Shown here piece after piece: positions 24,531 through 33,026 of a DNA stretch of 37,327 bases (positions are counted from its first letter, which is position 1; every line of letters begins with the position of its first letter). The DNA lies in assembly GCA_022769285.1 (NCBI GenBank), contig JALEKD010000050.1, positions 1 to 37,327 on the forward strand, written 5' to 3'. The stretch is from Prevotella sp. GTDB lineage: Bacteria; Bacteroidota; Bacteroidia; Bacteroidales; Bacteroidaceae. The position numbers were made by a program, and so were the translations under genes. The notes under the pieces were generated by a model. It did no database searches and had not been told where the DNA came from. It saw only the letters and a program-made list of their open reading frames with translations.

Positions 24531-25529
24531 TTAGTCAGCTGACAGGCTGAAGCGCTTGTAGTCGACGATGTTGAGGTCGCCATGCTTCTTCAGCCAATCC
24601 TTTACAGAAATCTTGCCGTCTTCGTCAGCAAACTGGAATTCCTGGTCAACCAGACAGTTCTCCTTGAAGAATTTGGCCATACGGCCCTTGGCTATATTCT
24701 GTATCATCTGCTCGTTGAGGTTGGCAGCCTTCTCGGCGCTCACGGTCTTCTTGATTTCGCGAGCCTTGTCGGCCTCCTCCTGTGTAAGCCAGCCCTTAGC
24801 CATGTTAGACTCGATGTGGTCATCGCTGTCTACCAGGTTGGGGTTGATGCCAGCTTTCTTGATGGCAGCGTTAACGGCTTTCTCGACCTGCTCTTCCTTG
24901 GTTTTCTCGATAGCCACCTTCAGTTCCTCGTCCTTAACGGCCTGGGGAACAGAAGCCTCGTCCAGGGCAACAGGCTTCATAGCGGCTACCTGCATGGCAA
25001 CCTTGTGTGCAGCCTCCTCGTTGTCCTTGTCTATCTGAACCATGGTGGCCAGCATGTGGCGACCCATGTGATCGTAAACCGAGATGTTGTCGCCTACGAG
25101 GTAGTTGTAACCATCAAGCTCCATTTTCTCACCAGTAACACCCGAACGCTGCTGAACAGCAGTAGCGGCATCGTCACCATTAGCAAGCTTCAGGGCCTTA
25201 ACCTCATCCAGGTTGGTACACTTAGCAGCGATAGCGGCATCCAGAATCTCAGCTACAAGAGCGATGAAATCCTTACCGGCAGCCACGAAGTCGGTCTCGC
25301 ACTTTACAGCTACCATAGCGGCAAAGCCGGGAACTTTCTTAACCAGCACGCAACCATTTGATGTCTCGCGGTCAGAGCGCTTGGCAGCGATAGCCAGACC
25401 ACGCTCACGGAGAAGTTCCTTAGCCTTGTCGAAGTCGCCCTGAGCCTCGTTCAGCGCGTTCTTAACATCAGCCAGACCTGCACCGGTCATAGCGCGGAGC
25501 TTCTTGATATCTTCTATTGTAACAGCCAT
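24531..25529 (-). CDS. tsf: Translation elongation factor Ts
   Basis: Nucleotide-exchange factor for EF-Tu. 332 aa. The N-terminal UBA-like domain is MAVTIEDIKKLRAMTGAGLADVKNAL. The EF-Tu-contacting CETDFVA motif is near residue 77. The length is slightly above the E. coli protein, with an insert-rich dimerisation region (about 180-300) usual for Bacteroidetes. Last gene of the ribosomal operon, 39 bp after rpsB, ending at a strong terminator. Confidence 0.98.
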   Translation of the reverse strand: MAVTIEDIKKLRAMTGAGLADVKNALNEAQGDFDKAKELLRERGLAIAAKRSDRETSNGCVLVKKVPGFAAMVAVKCETDFVAAGKDFIALVAEILDAAIAAKCTNLDEVKALKLANGDDAATAVQQRSGVTGEKMELDGYNYLVGDNISVYDHMGRHMLATMVQIDKDNEEAAHKVAMQVAAMKPVALDEASVPQAVKDEELKVAIEKTKEEQVEKAVNAAIKKAGINPNLVDSDDHIESNMAKGWLTQEEADKAREIKKTVSAEKAANLNEQMIQNIAKGRMAKFFKENCLVDQEFQFADEDGKISVKDWLKKHGDLNIVDYKRFSLSAD

Positions 25530-25568
25530 AACTATTATATAATATCTATTGTTTGTTATATCGTTTGA

Positions 25569-26399
25569 TTACTCGGCAGCCTCAGCTGTAGTCTCTGTTG
25601 CAGCCCCAGCAGCGGGAGTTTCCTCTTTGCGGGCCTTGCGTGCGCGGCGGGGCTTAGCCTCAGCCACTTCCTCAGCCTGCTCTGCGGCAGCTTTCTCGTC
25701 GGCCTTCTCTGCCTTGCGCTCCTCCAGTCCCTCGGCGATGGCGCCACAGCAGGCGTTCAGGATAACCTCGATAGAGTCCTTAGCATCGTCGTTGGCAGGA
25801 ATCAGATAGTCTACCGGCTTGGGGTCAGAGTTGGTATCCACGATAGCGAACACGGGAATGCCCAGACGCTGTGCCTCCTTAACGGCGATATGCTCCTTCA
25901 TTACGTCTACCACGAAGAGGGCAGAGGGAAGGCGTGTCAGATCGGCTATTGAGCCCAGGTTCTTCTCCAGTTTGGCACGCTGACGGGTTACCTGCAGCAG
26001 CTCACGCTTTGAAAGGTTAGCGAATGTTCCGTCATTCATCAGTTTGTCTATGTTTGCCATTTTCTTAACAGCCTTGCGGATGGTCGGGAAGTTGGTAAGC
26101 ATACCACCGGGCCAACGCTCGATAACGTAAGGCATGTTAACTGATGCAGCCTTCTCGGCTACGATATCCTTTGCCTGTTTTTTAGTAGCGACAAACAAGA
26201 TTTTCTTGCCTGACTTGGCGATACCCTTCAGTGCTTCTGCTGCCTCGTCAATCTTAGCAACAGTCTTGTTGAGGTCTATAATATGAATACCATTGCGCTC
26301 CATGAAAATATAAGGAGCCATAGCGGGATTCCACTTGCGACGGAGGTGGCCAAAGTGGCAACCTGCCTGGAGTAACTGGTCAAAATTAGTTCTTGACAT
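25569..26399 (-). CDS. rpsB: 30S ribosomal protein S2
   Basis: 276 aa. The core (residues 1 to ~225) starts MSRTNFDQLLQAGCHFGHLR and includes RWPGGMLTNF and LPSALFVVD. The last ~45 residues are a low-complexity Ala/Glu/Lys-rich tail (AEEVAEAKPRRARKARKEE) commonly added in Bacteroidetes. It precedes tsf, the nearly universal order. Confidence 0.98.
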   Translation of the reverse strand: MSRTNFDQLLQAGCHFGHLRRKWNPAMAPYIFMERNGIHIIDLNKTVAKIDEAAEALKGIAKSGKKILFVATKKQAKDIVAEKAASVNMPYVIERWPGGMLTNFPTIRKAVKKMANIDKLMNDGTFANLSKRELLQVTRQRAKLEKNLGSIADLTRLPSALFVVDVMKEHIAVKEAQRLGIPVFAIVDTNSDPKPVDYLIPANDDAKDSIEVILNACCGAIAEGLEERKAEKADEKAAAEQAEEVAEAKPRRARKARKEETPAAGAATETTAEAAE

Positions 26400-26456
26400 T
26401 TCTTTTTCTGCTTTAATTGTTTACTTTCTTTTTAATTCTATTATGCTTAGAACCAA

Positions 26457-26504
26457 CCCATGGGTAATTGCCGCAGCAAGTCGCATGAGTTTAGATACTA
26501 AACT
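26457..26504 (-). promoter_or_regulatory. Structured spacer ahead of rpsB
   Basis: The 115-bp rpsI-rpsB gap contains the palindrome ACCCATGGGT (26457-26466) and a hairpin AGTTTAG-tat-CTAAACT (26488-26504 on minus). No T-run and no TAnnTTTG box. It could be an S2-type autoregulatory leader or a processing site. Confidence 0.35.
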
Positions 26505-26514
26505 GCTCAGTATA

Positions 26515-26901
26515 TTAACGCTTACTGAACTGGAAGCGACGGCGAGCCTTGGGCTGACCGGGTTTCTTACGCTCAACAGCACGAGAGTCGCGTGTGAGGA
26601 AGCCCTGGTCCTTGAGAGCCTTCTTGTCCTCGGCATTGATCTTCACGAGGGCGCGGGCAATGGCGAGGCGCAGGGCCTGGCTCTGACCAGTGAATCCACC
26701 ACCATCAAGGTTAGCCTTTATATCATACTTCTCAGCAACTTCCAGGAGTGCCAGTGGCTGCTTAACCACATACTGAAGGATAGCTGATGGGAAGAAGTCC
26801 TTCAAATCTTTCTTATTGATTGTGATCTTGCCGGTACCCTCAGTAAGGTAAACACGAGCGACAGCGCTCTTACGGCGACCGATAGCATTAATCATTTCCA
26901 T
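26515..26901 (-). CDS. rpsI: 30S ribosomal protein S9
   Basis: 128 aa. Starts MEMINAIGRRKSAVARVYL, the usual opening, and ends in the conserved KKPGQPKARRRFQFSKR, whose final Lys-Arg reaches the P-site tRNA. It lies 11 bp after rplM, the standard pair. Confidence 0.98.
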   Translation of the reverse strand: MEMINAIGRRKSAVARVYLTEGTGKITINKKDLKDFFPSAILQYVVKQPLALLEVAEKYDIKANLDGGGFTGQSQALRLAIARALVKINAEDKKALKDQGFLTRDSRAVERKKPGQPKARRRFQFSKR

Positions 26902-26912
26902 CTTTGTTCCTA

Positions 26913-27374
26913 TTATTTATACTGGTTAATATCGATTGACTTTGGCTTCTGAGCCTCGTGCTTGTGCTCAGTTCCCTCGTACACGTAGAGGTTATCCATG
27001 AGCGAGCGACCAAGGGGGCCCTTAGGGAGCATACCCTTAACAGCGTGGCGAACCATCTTGTCGACACCGTTCTTGCGAGTACGGAGCTCGGCAGGTGTAT
27101 TAAAGCGCTGGCCACCGGGATAACCAGTATAACGGGTGTAAACCTTGTCAGTCTCCTTCTTACCAGTGAAGCGAACCTTAGCGGCGTTGATGATAATGAC
27201 GTTGTCACCGCAGTCCACATGAGGAGTGAAGTTGGGCTTGTACTTTCCGCGGAGCAGCTTTGCTACTTTAGAGCAAAGACGACCTACAATCTGGTCGGTA
27301 GCGTCTACTACGACCCACTCCTTGGTAGCTGTTTCCTTGTTAACGGAAATAGTCTTGTAACTTAAAGTGTTCAT
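26913..27374 (-). CDS. rplM: 50S ribosomal protein L13
   Basis: 153 aa. Contains VVDATDQIVGRLCSKVAKLL, GDNVIIINAAKVRFTGKK and VKGMLPKGPLGRSLM, all standard L13 blocks. First gene of the operon, behind a strong promoter and a ~140-nt leader. Confidence 0.98.
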   Translation of the reverse strand: MNTLSYKTISVNKETATKEWVVVDATDQIVGRLCSKVAKLLRGKYKPNFTPHVDCGDNVIIINAAKVRFTGKKETDKVYTRYTGYPGGQRFNTPAELRTRKNGVDKMVRHAVKGMLPKGPLGRSLMDNLYVYEGTEHKHEAQKPKSIDINQYK

Positions 27375-27513
27375 TTTAAAATTTAATTTTACTACTAAAA
27401 AACGTTTTTATTTCTCTTGATGTGCCACAGATTCACTAACCATGACGCTCGGCCAAAAGCGCCACTATTAACACGGCGACACGGGGGACTCTAAGTGTGT
27501 CCCCGAAATAATC
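27375..27513 (-). promoter_or_regulatory. Long leader of the rplM operon
   Basis: The ~140-nt leader holds a perfect stem GGGGAC/GTCCCC (27499-27504 with 27484-27489) near its 5' end and a CGCC/GGCG pairing further on, then an A/T-rich stretch before ATG 27374. Ribosomal operons often use such leaders for feedback by a product protein. I cannot show that here. Confidence 0.4.
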
Positions 27514-27519
27514 GGCGTG

Positions 27520-27549
27520 CAAAAGTACACATTATTTTTATACTGGCAA
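27520..27549 (-). promoter_or_regulatory. Promoter of rplM-rpsI-rpsB-tsf
   Basis: On the minus strand: TTG (27547-27549), 19 bases, then TACTTTTG (27520-27527). Consensus spacing and a full -7 match. Confidence 0.8.
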
Positions 27550-27639
27550 TATCCGCAGGGGTCGCAAGGATAAAGATTTACGTTTTTTTAACTTCCGGAG
27601 CAGTCGCGGTGACCTGCGTAACCATGGTGACGACACGCG

Positions 27640-27715
27640 AGACCGACCTTTGCGATGCTGGGAGCTAACTTTAGTGCGCTGGGAGCCATCTTTAGAAAGC
27701 TAAAGACAGGTCTTT
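27640..27715 (-). repeat. Dispersed palindromic element, copy B (two units)
   Basis: On the minus strand: AGCTTTCTAAAGATGGCTCC then CAGCGCACTAAAGTTAGCTC and CCAGCATCGCAAAGGTCGGT. It lies ~55 bp beyond the stop of the flavodoxin gene. At the position where other copies have a pyrimidine tract, this one has an A/T-rich tract (about 27566-27590). Nothing else is seen in 27550-27770. Confidence 0.85.
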
Positions 27716-27770
27716 AAGAAACAGGGGGCGGTCTTCGGAATATTGAATGCCGCCCCTTGAAACAGGATGG

Positions 27771-28307
27771 CTACACCTGCTTACCCATCTCATAAGCGCG
27801 GGCCAACGCCTCGTGACCAGCTATCTCGCCGCCGTCACGCACGCCTCCGGCAAAGACGGTGCCAGCCAGATGGGCATTCGCATAGCAGGCTACCCAGCCG
27901 CCCAAGCCGCTCTCTGCACGCTCGGGCACAGAAGGGGCATCCTCAGCCGCCGTAGTGAGCAGGTAGATGTCATGGAAATGATAATCAGAATAGAAGAGCG
28001 AATTGCTACGGTCCAGCAGGGTCTTCATCTGGCCACTCATCTCATAATAATAAATAGGTGTAGCGAAGCAGATAACATCGGCATCGTGCATGGCGGCTGC
28101 TATGGCGGTGGCATCGTCCTGGATGACGCAACGCCCCAGCTTGCCACAAGTCAGACAGCCACGACAGAAGGCCATCTGCTTATCCCTCAGGGTTATCTTC
28201 TCTACCTCGTGGCAAGCCTCCCTGGCGCCACGGGCAAACTCGTCGGCCAACACGTCGCTATTGCTGTGAGCGCGTAGGCTCGTGGATATTACCAATACTT
28301 TACTCAT
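27771..28307 (-). CDS. Flavodoxin-fold NAD(P)H-dependent oxidoreductase (iron-sulfur flavoprotein-like)
   Basis: 178 aa. The N-terminal VISTSLRAHSNSDVLADEF is the FMN phosphate loop of the FMN_red/NADPH-reductase family. FCRGCLTCGKLGRC (about 47-60) gives four closely spaced cysteines, the pattern of iron-sulfur flavoproteins, followed by IQDDA and TPIYYYEMSGQMKTLLDRS. It probably transfers electrons to quinones, nitro-compounds or a partner redox protein. Cytoplasmic; has its own promoter. Confidence 0.9.
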   Translation of the reverse strand: MSKVLVISTSLRAHSNSDVLADEFARGAREACHEVEKITLRDKQMAFCRGCLTCGKLGRCVIQDDATAIAAAMHDADVICFATPIYYYEMSGQMKTLLDRSNSLFYSDYHFHDIYLLTTAAEDAPSVPERAESGLGGWVACYANAHLAGTVFAGGVRDGGEIAGHEALARAYEMGKQV

Positions 28308-28359
28308 AATGTTTTATTGTTGTTTGGATTATGGCGGGGACAGCATGCCCCGACAGCTA

Positions 28360-28390
28360 CAAAGTTACGACAAATGACGGCTACGGCCAA
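28360..28390 (-). promoter_or_regulatory. Promoter of the flavodoxin-fold gene
   Basis: On the minus strand: TTG (28388-28390), 20 bases, then TAACTTTG (28360-28367). Leader ~45 nt. Confidence 0.75.
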
Positions 28391-28393
28391 TAC

Positions 28394-28573
28394 CTACCTC
28401 AAGTTTTTCCATAGCTTTTTTGCAGATAATGCCCACACCAGAGCCGTCCTCGCCCAGCCCACCGTGGCAGCCATTCCGGCCATAGCCGTAATCACCTATG
28501 AGACCAACGGCAAGAGTGGCAGCAGGCCGACACCATCGGCCCCGCTGTCTACCCTCTGCGTTAGGGCGACGAC
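28394..28573 (-). pseudogene. Possible small membrane-protein remnant behind the TolC-like gene
   Basis: Reading on in the same frame after the tolC-like TAA gives 25 codons ending GVGLLPLLPLVS, a TAG (28496-28498), then a GTG-started frame of 33 codons (28394-28495): VITAMAGMAATVGWARTALV ending SAKKLWKNLR and a stop. Hydrophobic segments followed by a basic end look like a small membrane protein whose Trp codon became TAG, with its 5' end lost. I do not recognise it. It ends 4 bp before the flavodoxin -33 box. Confidence 0.3.
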
Positions 28574-29830
28574 TTACTCGCCCACCTTGCCCAGTATGCG
28601 CTCCAGGGCTATCACGGCCTGGTTGTAGTCGTTGATGGCCGCGGCGCGCTTCAGACAGGTATTGACATTCTCCTGAAGCACATTGACATACTCCGTATAA
28701 GTCATCTCACCATTATCGTACTCAGCCTTGCTCAGCGTGCCCATCTCGGCTACGCGCTTCATGGCGTCGCCCTCATAGAAACGCATCCGCTCGGCAGCTA
28801 TCCGCAGCCTGTTCTGGCAGGCGGCATACTCCTGCAGGCCCTGCTGGCGACTCTGGTTCATCTCTAACTCGGCTATCTCGCGGTCTTTCTTGGCCGCCTT
28901 GACCCGAGCCTTGGTGGCTCCGTAGAAGAGGGGCACCCCTACGCCCACCTCGAAGCCCATGAAGTTGCCCGCGTCGAACCGCGCGCGATTGACATTGTAC
29001 GGGTTCCACGAGCCGATGACCAACTGCTGGCGCAGAGCTACCGAGAGTGTCGGCGCGTACCCATTCTTGGCCACCGTGATGGCCCGCTCGGCCGCAGTGA
29101 GCTTGTCCTGAGCATAGCGGCCCTCTGCCGTCTGTGCAAACCCGTATGCCGCGTAAGGCACGCTGAGCGCCTGCAGTCCCGTCTCGGCCGGCATAACCGT
29201 CTCGGTGGTATTGAGTAGCGTGCTGAGTTGCAACTGCAGTGTAGACAGTTCGCCCCGTGCCGACTGCAGTGCCAGCTGGTTCTCCCGATAGGCTTTCTCA
29301 GCCAGCAGTTGCTCCATACGGCGGGTGGCACCGGCTTCGTGCAACTTGGCCGTATGGCGGTTGCACTGGCCGAGCAGACTGTCCTGACGCTGGAGCAAGC
29401 GCACACACTCAGCCTGATAAGCCAACTGATAGTAGGTAGCCGCTACATCGGCACGGAGCTGTGCCCGCACCACGTCGGCACGGCTCCGCTCGGCCTGGGT
29501 CTCGGCCTTGAGCTGGCGATGGCGGGCAGCATAGACCGTGGGAAACTCTATCGACTGGCTAAAGGTAAGCGCGTTGTCCGGATTGCCGCCTGCCGTAGGG
29601 TCCTGGCCAAGCGTTACGTCGGTCTTGTCTATGTCCCAGGCCGTGCCCTGCATGGTGCGGGCCCGTTCTATGCTCTTGTTGGCCGCCTGGACATCATAGT
29701 TGGCAGCCAGGGCCCTATCCATACATTGCTTCAGTGTAAGCCGCCGGACAGCGTCCTGCCCCTGGGCTGTAGCAGCCGTCGCGGCCAGCGCCATTACGGC
29801 TGCTACTAATACGTAGTTTCTCTTTCTCAT
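28574..29830 (-). CDS. TolC-family outer-membrane efflux protein (CusC/CzcC-like)
   Basis: 418 aa. Signal peptide to about residue 24 (ATAATAQ), with no lipobox Cys. Two long alpha-helical repeats of the OEP domain follow (LTLKQCMDRALAANYDVQAA at ~31; VGVGVPLFYGATKARVKAAK near 290), ending in a coiled region VNVLQENVNTCLKRAAAIND. It forms the outer-membrane channel of the tripartite pump with the two genes upstream. It starts 78 bp after the RND gene. Confidence 0.92.
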   Translation of the reverse strand: MRKRNYVLVAAVMALAATAATAQGQDAVRRLTLKQCMDRALAANYDVQAANKSIERARTMQGTAWDIDKTDVTLGQDPTAGGNPDNALTFSQSIEFPTVYAARHRQLKAETQAERSRADVVRAQLRADVAATYYQLAYQAECVRLLQRQDSLLGQCNRHTAKLHEAGATRRMEQLLAEKAYRENQLALQSARGELSTLQLQLSTLLNTTETVMPAETGLQALSVPYAAYGFAQTAEGRYAQDKLTAAERAITVAKNGYAPTLSVALRQQLVIGSWNPYNVNRARFDAGNFMGFEVGVGVPLFYGATKARVKAAKKDREIAELEMNQSRQQGLQEYAACQNRLRIAAERMRFYEGDAMKRVAEMGTLSKAEYDNGEMTYTEYVNVLQENVNTCLKRAAAINDYNQAVIALERILGKVGE

Positions 29831-29908
29831 TATATATATACTATCCTATATCATACCAAGTACCTCTGTCCAGACAGCCTCCACGACTACCAGGGCAGAG
29901 ACACGCCC

Positions 29909-32900
29909 CTACCGACGGGTAAACATCTTGTAGATGGCCGGCAGCACCAACAGCGTGAGCAGGGTCGACGTGACAAGACCGCCGATAACCACCGTGGCCA
30001 GCGGACGCTGCACCTCGGCGCCATCGCCCTGCGAGAGCGCCATAGGCAGAAATCCCATCGATGCCACGAGGGCCGTCATCAGCACGGGGCGCAACCGCAG
30101 CATACAGCTGTCCACGATGCGGCGATGAATGTCGGCCACCCCATCGCGCGCCATCTGGTTCATCTGCCCTATGAGCACGATGCCGTTGAGCACAGCCACA
30201 CCGAAGAGGGCTATGAAGCCCACGCCGGCCGAGATGGAGAACGGCATGCCGCGCAACCACAGCGCCCACACACCGCCGATGGTGGCCAGCGGTATGGCGC
30301 TGAACACGAAGAGCGACTCGCGTACACTCTTCACCGTAGCGTAAAGCAGCAGCAGGATGACGATGAGCGCCACCGGTACCACGACCAGCAAGCGCGACAC
30401 GGCACTCTGAAGGTTTTGGAACTCGCCGCCGTAGCTGTAGTAGTAGCCGTCGGGCAGACGGAGCTGCGAGTCGAGCAGCTGCTGTATATCCTTGACCGTG
30501 CTCTGCACATCGCGGCCCTTGACGTTGAAGCCCACGTAGATGCGGCGCGCACCGTCCTCGTGCGACACCTGGGCAGGGGCCGGCCGGTACGCCACGTCGG
30601 CTATCTGCGACAGGGGGACAAAACCGCCACCGCTCAGGGGTACCGACAGGTTGCGCAGGGCGGCCACGTTGCGGTCGGCGTCATTGATGCGCAGCACGAT
30701 GTCAAACTTCTTCTCGCCCTCGTAGACCGCGCCGGCCACCGCACCGGCAAAGGTAGTTTCCAGGACGCGGTTCACATCGTCCACGCTTACCCCGTACTGC
30801 GCCATGCGCCTGTGGTGGTAAGCCACCTGTATCTGGGGCAGTCCAGACACCTCCTCGACATAAGCCCCGCTTACGCCCCGCACACCACTGATAAGCCGTC
30901 GCACACGGGCAGCCTGCTGGGCCAGCACGCTCAGGTCGTCGCCGAATATCTTGATGGCCACATCCTGCTTAATGCCTGTAAGCAGCTCGTTGTTGCGCAT
31001 CTGGATGGGCTGCGACACCTCGGCCTCTAAGCCTGGAATGGCCTGCAGCGTCTGCTCCATCTGCTCCATGAGCTGCTCGGTGGTGGCGGCCGACGTCCAC
31101 TGGGCCTTGGGCTTGAGGGCCACCATGATGTCGGCCCGCTCTACAGGCATGGGGTCGGTGGGTATCTCGGCGCTGCCTATGCGGCTTACCACCTGTCGTA
31201 TCTCGGGGTACTTGGCGCGGAGCAACTGCTCTGCCTTGGTACAGGTGGCCACCATCTGCGACAGCGAGGTACCCTGGGCCATGCTCATCTCCACTGCGAA
31301 GTCGCCCTCGTCCAGACTGGGAATAAACTCGCCGCCCAGGAAACTGAACGCCACCACACTTACGCTGAACAGGGTCACTGCCAGAGTCACTACGTTCTTA
31401 TACCGCGCCAGCGTCCAGTCCAGTACGGGTCTGTACCAGGCTTGCAGCCGGGCCATCATACGATCCGAGAAGGTGGGGGCGGTGTGTACCCTCTTACTGA
31501 GGAACACGCAGCTGGCCATGGGTACATAGGTGAGCGAGAGGATGAACGCGCCGAGAATGGCGAAGAACACGGTGAGCGCCATGGGGCGGAACATCTTGCC
31601 CTCGATACCCGTCAGGGTCATCAGCGGCACGTACACTATCATAATCATAATCTCGCCAAAGGCGGCGCTCTGCCTGATACGCGAGGCTGAGTACTTCACC
31701 TCGGCATCCATGTCCTGCTGACTTAGGCGCATGGTGGGAAACTTGTCCCGGCTGCCGTTGATGTGGGTCACCACAGCCTCGACGATGATGACGGCCGAGT
31801 CTACTATCATACCAAAGTCTATGGCACCCAGGCTCATCAGGTTGCCGTCGACCCCAAAGGCCCGCATCATGCCAAAGGCGAAGAGCATGCTCAGGGGGAT
31901 GACGCTGGCCACCACCAGGCCGGCCCGACAGTTGCCCAAGAAGACTATGAGCACCAGGATGACGATGAGCCCGCCCTCTATGAGGTTGTGGGCGATGGTA
32001 CTCTCGACCCTGTCTACCAGGTTGGTACGGTCTATGAACGGCTCGATGACCACGCCCTCGGGCAGGCTCTTCTGTATCTGTGCCATGCGGGCCTTGACGT
32101 TGCGGATGACCTGCTGGAAGTTCTCGCCCTTGAGCATGATGGCTATGCCGGCCACCACCTCGCCCTCGCCGTTACGCGTCACGGCGCCAAAGCGGGTGGC
32201 GTGACAGGGCTGAACCACCGCCACGTCGCCTATGCGTACGGGGGTGCCGCCCACGGTCTTTATGGGTATGTTGGCGATGTCGTCGACCGACCTCACCACG
32301 CCTATTCCGCGTATGTAGTACTGACTGGCGTTTTCCTCAATATAGCTTCCGCCAGTGTTGGCGTTGTTCTTCTGCAGGGCATCGTACACCTCGGCCACGG
32401 TGAGGCCGTTGGCGTTGAGCTGATCGGTACGCACCGCCACCTCGTACTGCTTGACGTAGCCGCCCCAGCCGCTCACCTCGGCCACGCCGGGTGTGCCCGA
32501 GAGCTGCTTGCGCACTATCCAGTCCTGGATGGTACGCAGGTCGGCCAGCGAGTAGCGGTTCTCGTAGCCGGGCTTGGCCCGAACGGTGTAGTGATATATC
32601 TCGCCCAGGCCCGTGGCTATGGGCCCCATCTCCGTGGTGGTGTTCTGGGGCAGGTCGGCCACTGCCTCGCCGAGCATCTGGCTCACCTGCGAGCGGGCCC
32701 AGTATATGTCGGCTCCATCGTCAAACACCAGCGTGATAACAGACAGCCCGCTGCGCGAGATGCTGCGCCGCTCAGTCAGGCGGGGTATGTTGGCCAGCGC
32801 CATCTCTATCGGGGTGGTAATATACTGTTCTACCTCCTGTGCGCCCAGGGCCGGGGCCTGTGTGATGACCTGCACCTGGTTGTTGGTGATGTCGGGGGTA

Positions 32901-33013
32901 GAGTCAAAGGGCAGGTTGGCCAGCGACCAGACGCCCCATGCCGCCAGGGCGAGGGTCAGCACGCCCACCACGAGCTTGTGGTGTATCGAGTAGTCTATGA
33001 GTTTCTGAAACAT
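29909..33013 (-). CDS. Heavy-metal efflux RND transporter (CusA/CzcA family)
   Basis: 1034 aa from ATG 33013 (MFQKLIDYSIHHKLVVGVLT). A longer frame to 33217 is inside the adaptor gene and is rejected. Proton-driven inner-membrane pump with 12 predicted membrane segments and two large periplasmic loops. PFDSTPDITNNQVQV (early) and IGSAEIPTDPMPVERADIMV (centre) are heavy-metal-RND signatures, with IDFGMIVDSAVIIVE in the proton relay. The metal (Cu/Ag or Co/Zn/Cd) cannot be fixed from sequence. It lies 13 bp after the adaptor gene. Confidence 0.95.
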   Translation of the reverse strand: MFQKLIDYSIHHKLVVGVLTLALAAWGVWSLANLPFDSTPDITNNQVQVITQAPALGAQEVEQYITTPIEMALANIPRLTERRSISRSGLSVITLVFDDGADIYWARSQVSQMLGEAVADLPQNTTTEMGPIATGLGEIYHYTVRAKPGYENRYSLADLRTIQDWIVRKQLSGTPGVAEVSGWGGYVKQYEVAVRTDQLNANGLTVAEVYDALQKNNANTGGSYIEENASQYYIRGIGVVRSVDDIANIPIKTVGGTPVRIGDVAVVQPCHATRFGAVTRNGEGEVVAGIAIMLKGENFQQVIRNVKARMAQIQKSLPEGVVIEPFIDRTNLVDRVESTIAHNLIEGGLIVILVLIVFLGNCRAGLVVASVIPLSMLFAFGMMRAFGVDGNLMSLGAIDFGMIVDSAVIIVEAVVTHINGSRDKFPTMRLSQQDMDAEVKYSASRIRQSAAFGEIMIMIVYVPLMTLTGIEGKMFRPMALTVFFAILGAFILSLTYVPMASCVFLSKRVHTAPTFSDRMMARLQAWYRPVLDWTLARYKNVVTLAVTLFSVSVVAFSFLGGEFIPSLDEGDFAVEMSMAQGTSLSQMVATCTKAEQLLRAKYPEIRQVVSRIGSAEIPTDPMPVERADIMVALKPKAQWTSAATTEQLMEQMEQTLQAIPGLEAEVSQPIQMRNNELLTGIKQDVAIKIFGDDLSVLAQQAARVRRLISGVRGVSGAYVEEVSGLPQIQVAYHHRRMAQYGVSVDDVNRVLETTFAGAVAGAVYEGEKKFDIVLRINDADRNVAALRNLSVPLSGGGFVPLSQIADVAYRPAPAQVSHEDGARRIYVGFNVKGRDVQSTVKDIQQLLDSQLRLPDGYYYSYGGEFQNLQSAVSRLLVVVPVALIVILLLLYATVKSVRESLFVFSAIPLATIGGVWALWLRGMPFSISAGVGFIALFGVAVLNGIVLIGQMNQMARDGVADIHRRIVDSCMLRLRPVLMTALVASMGFLPMALSQGDGAEVQRPLATVVIGGLVTSTLLTLLVLPAIYKMFTRR

Positions 33014-33026
33014 GGCGGTCGCGGTA

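Noticed and set aside
28317..28628. Plus-strand 103-codon frame between the flavodoxin and TolC-like genes
   Set aside because: It crosses the minus-strand flavodoxin promoter and the TolC-like 3' end; composition is not protein-like.
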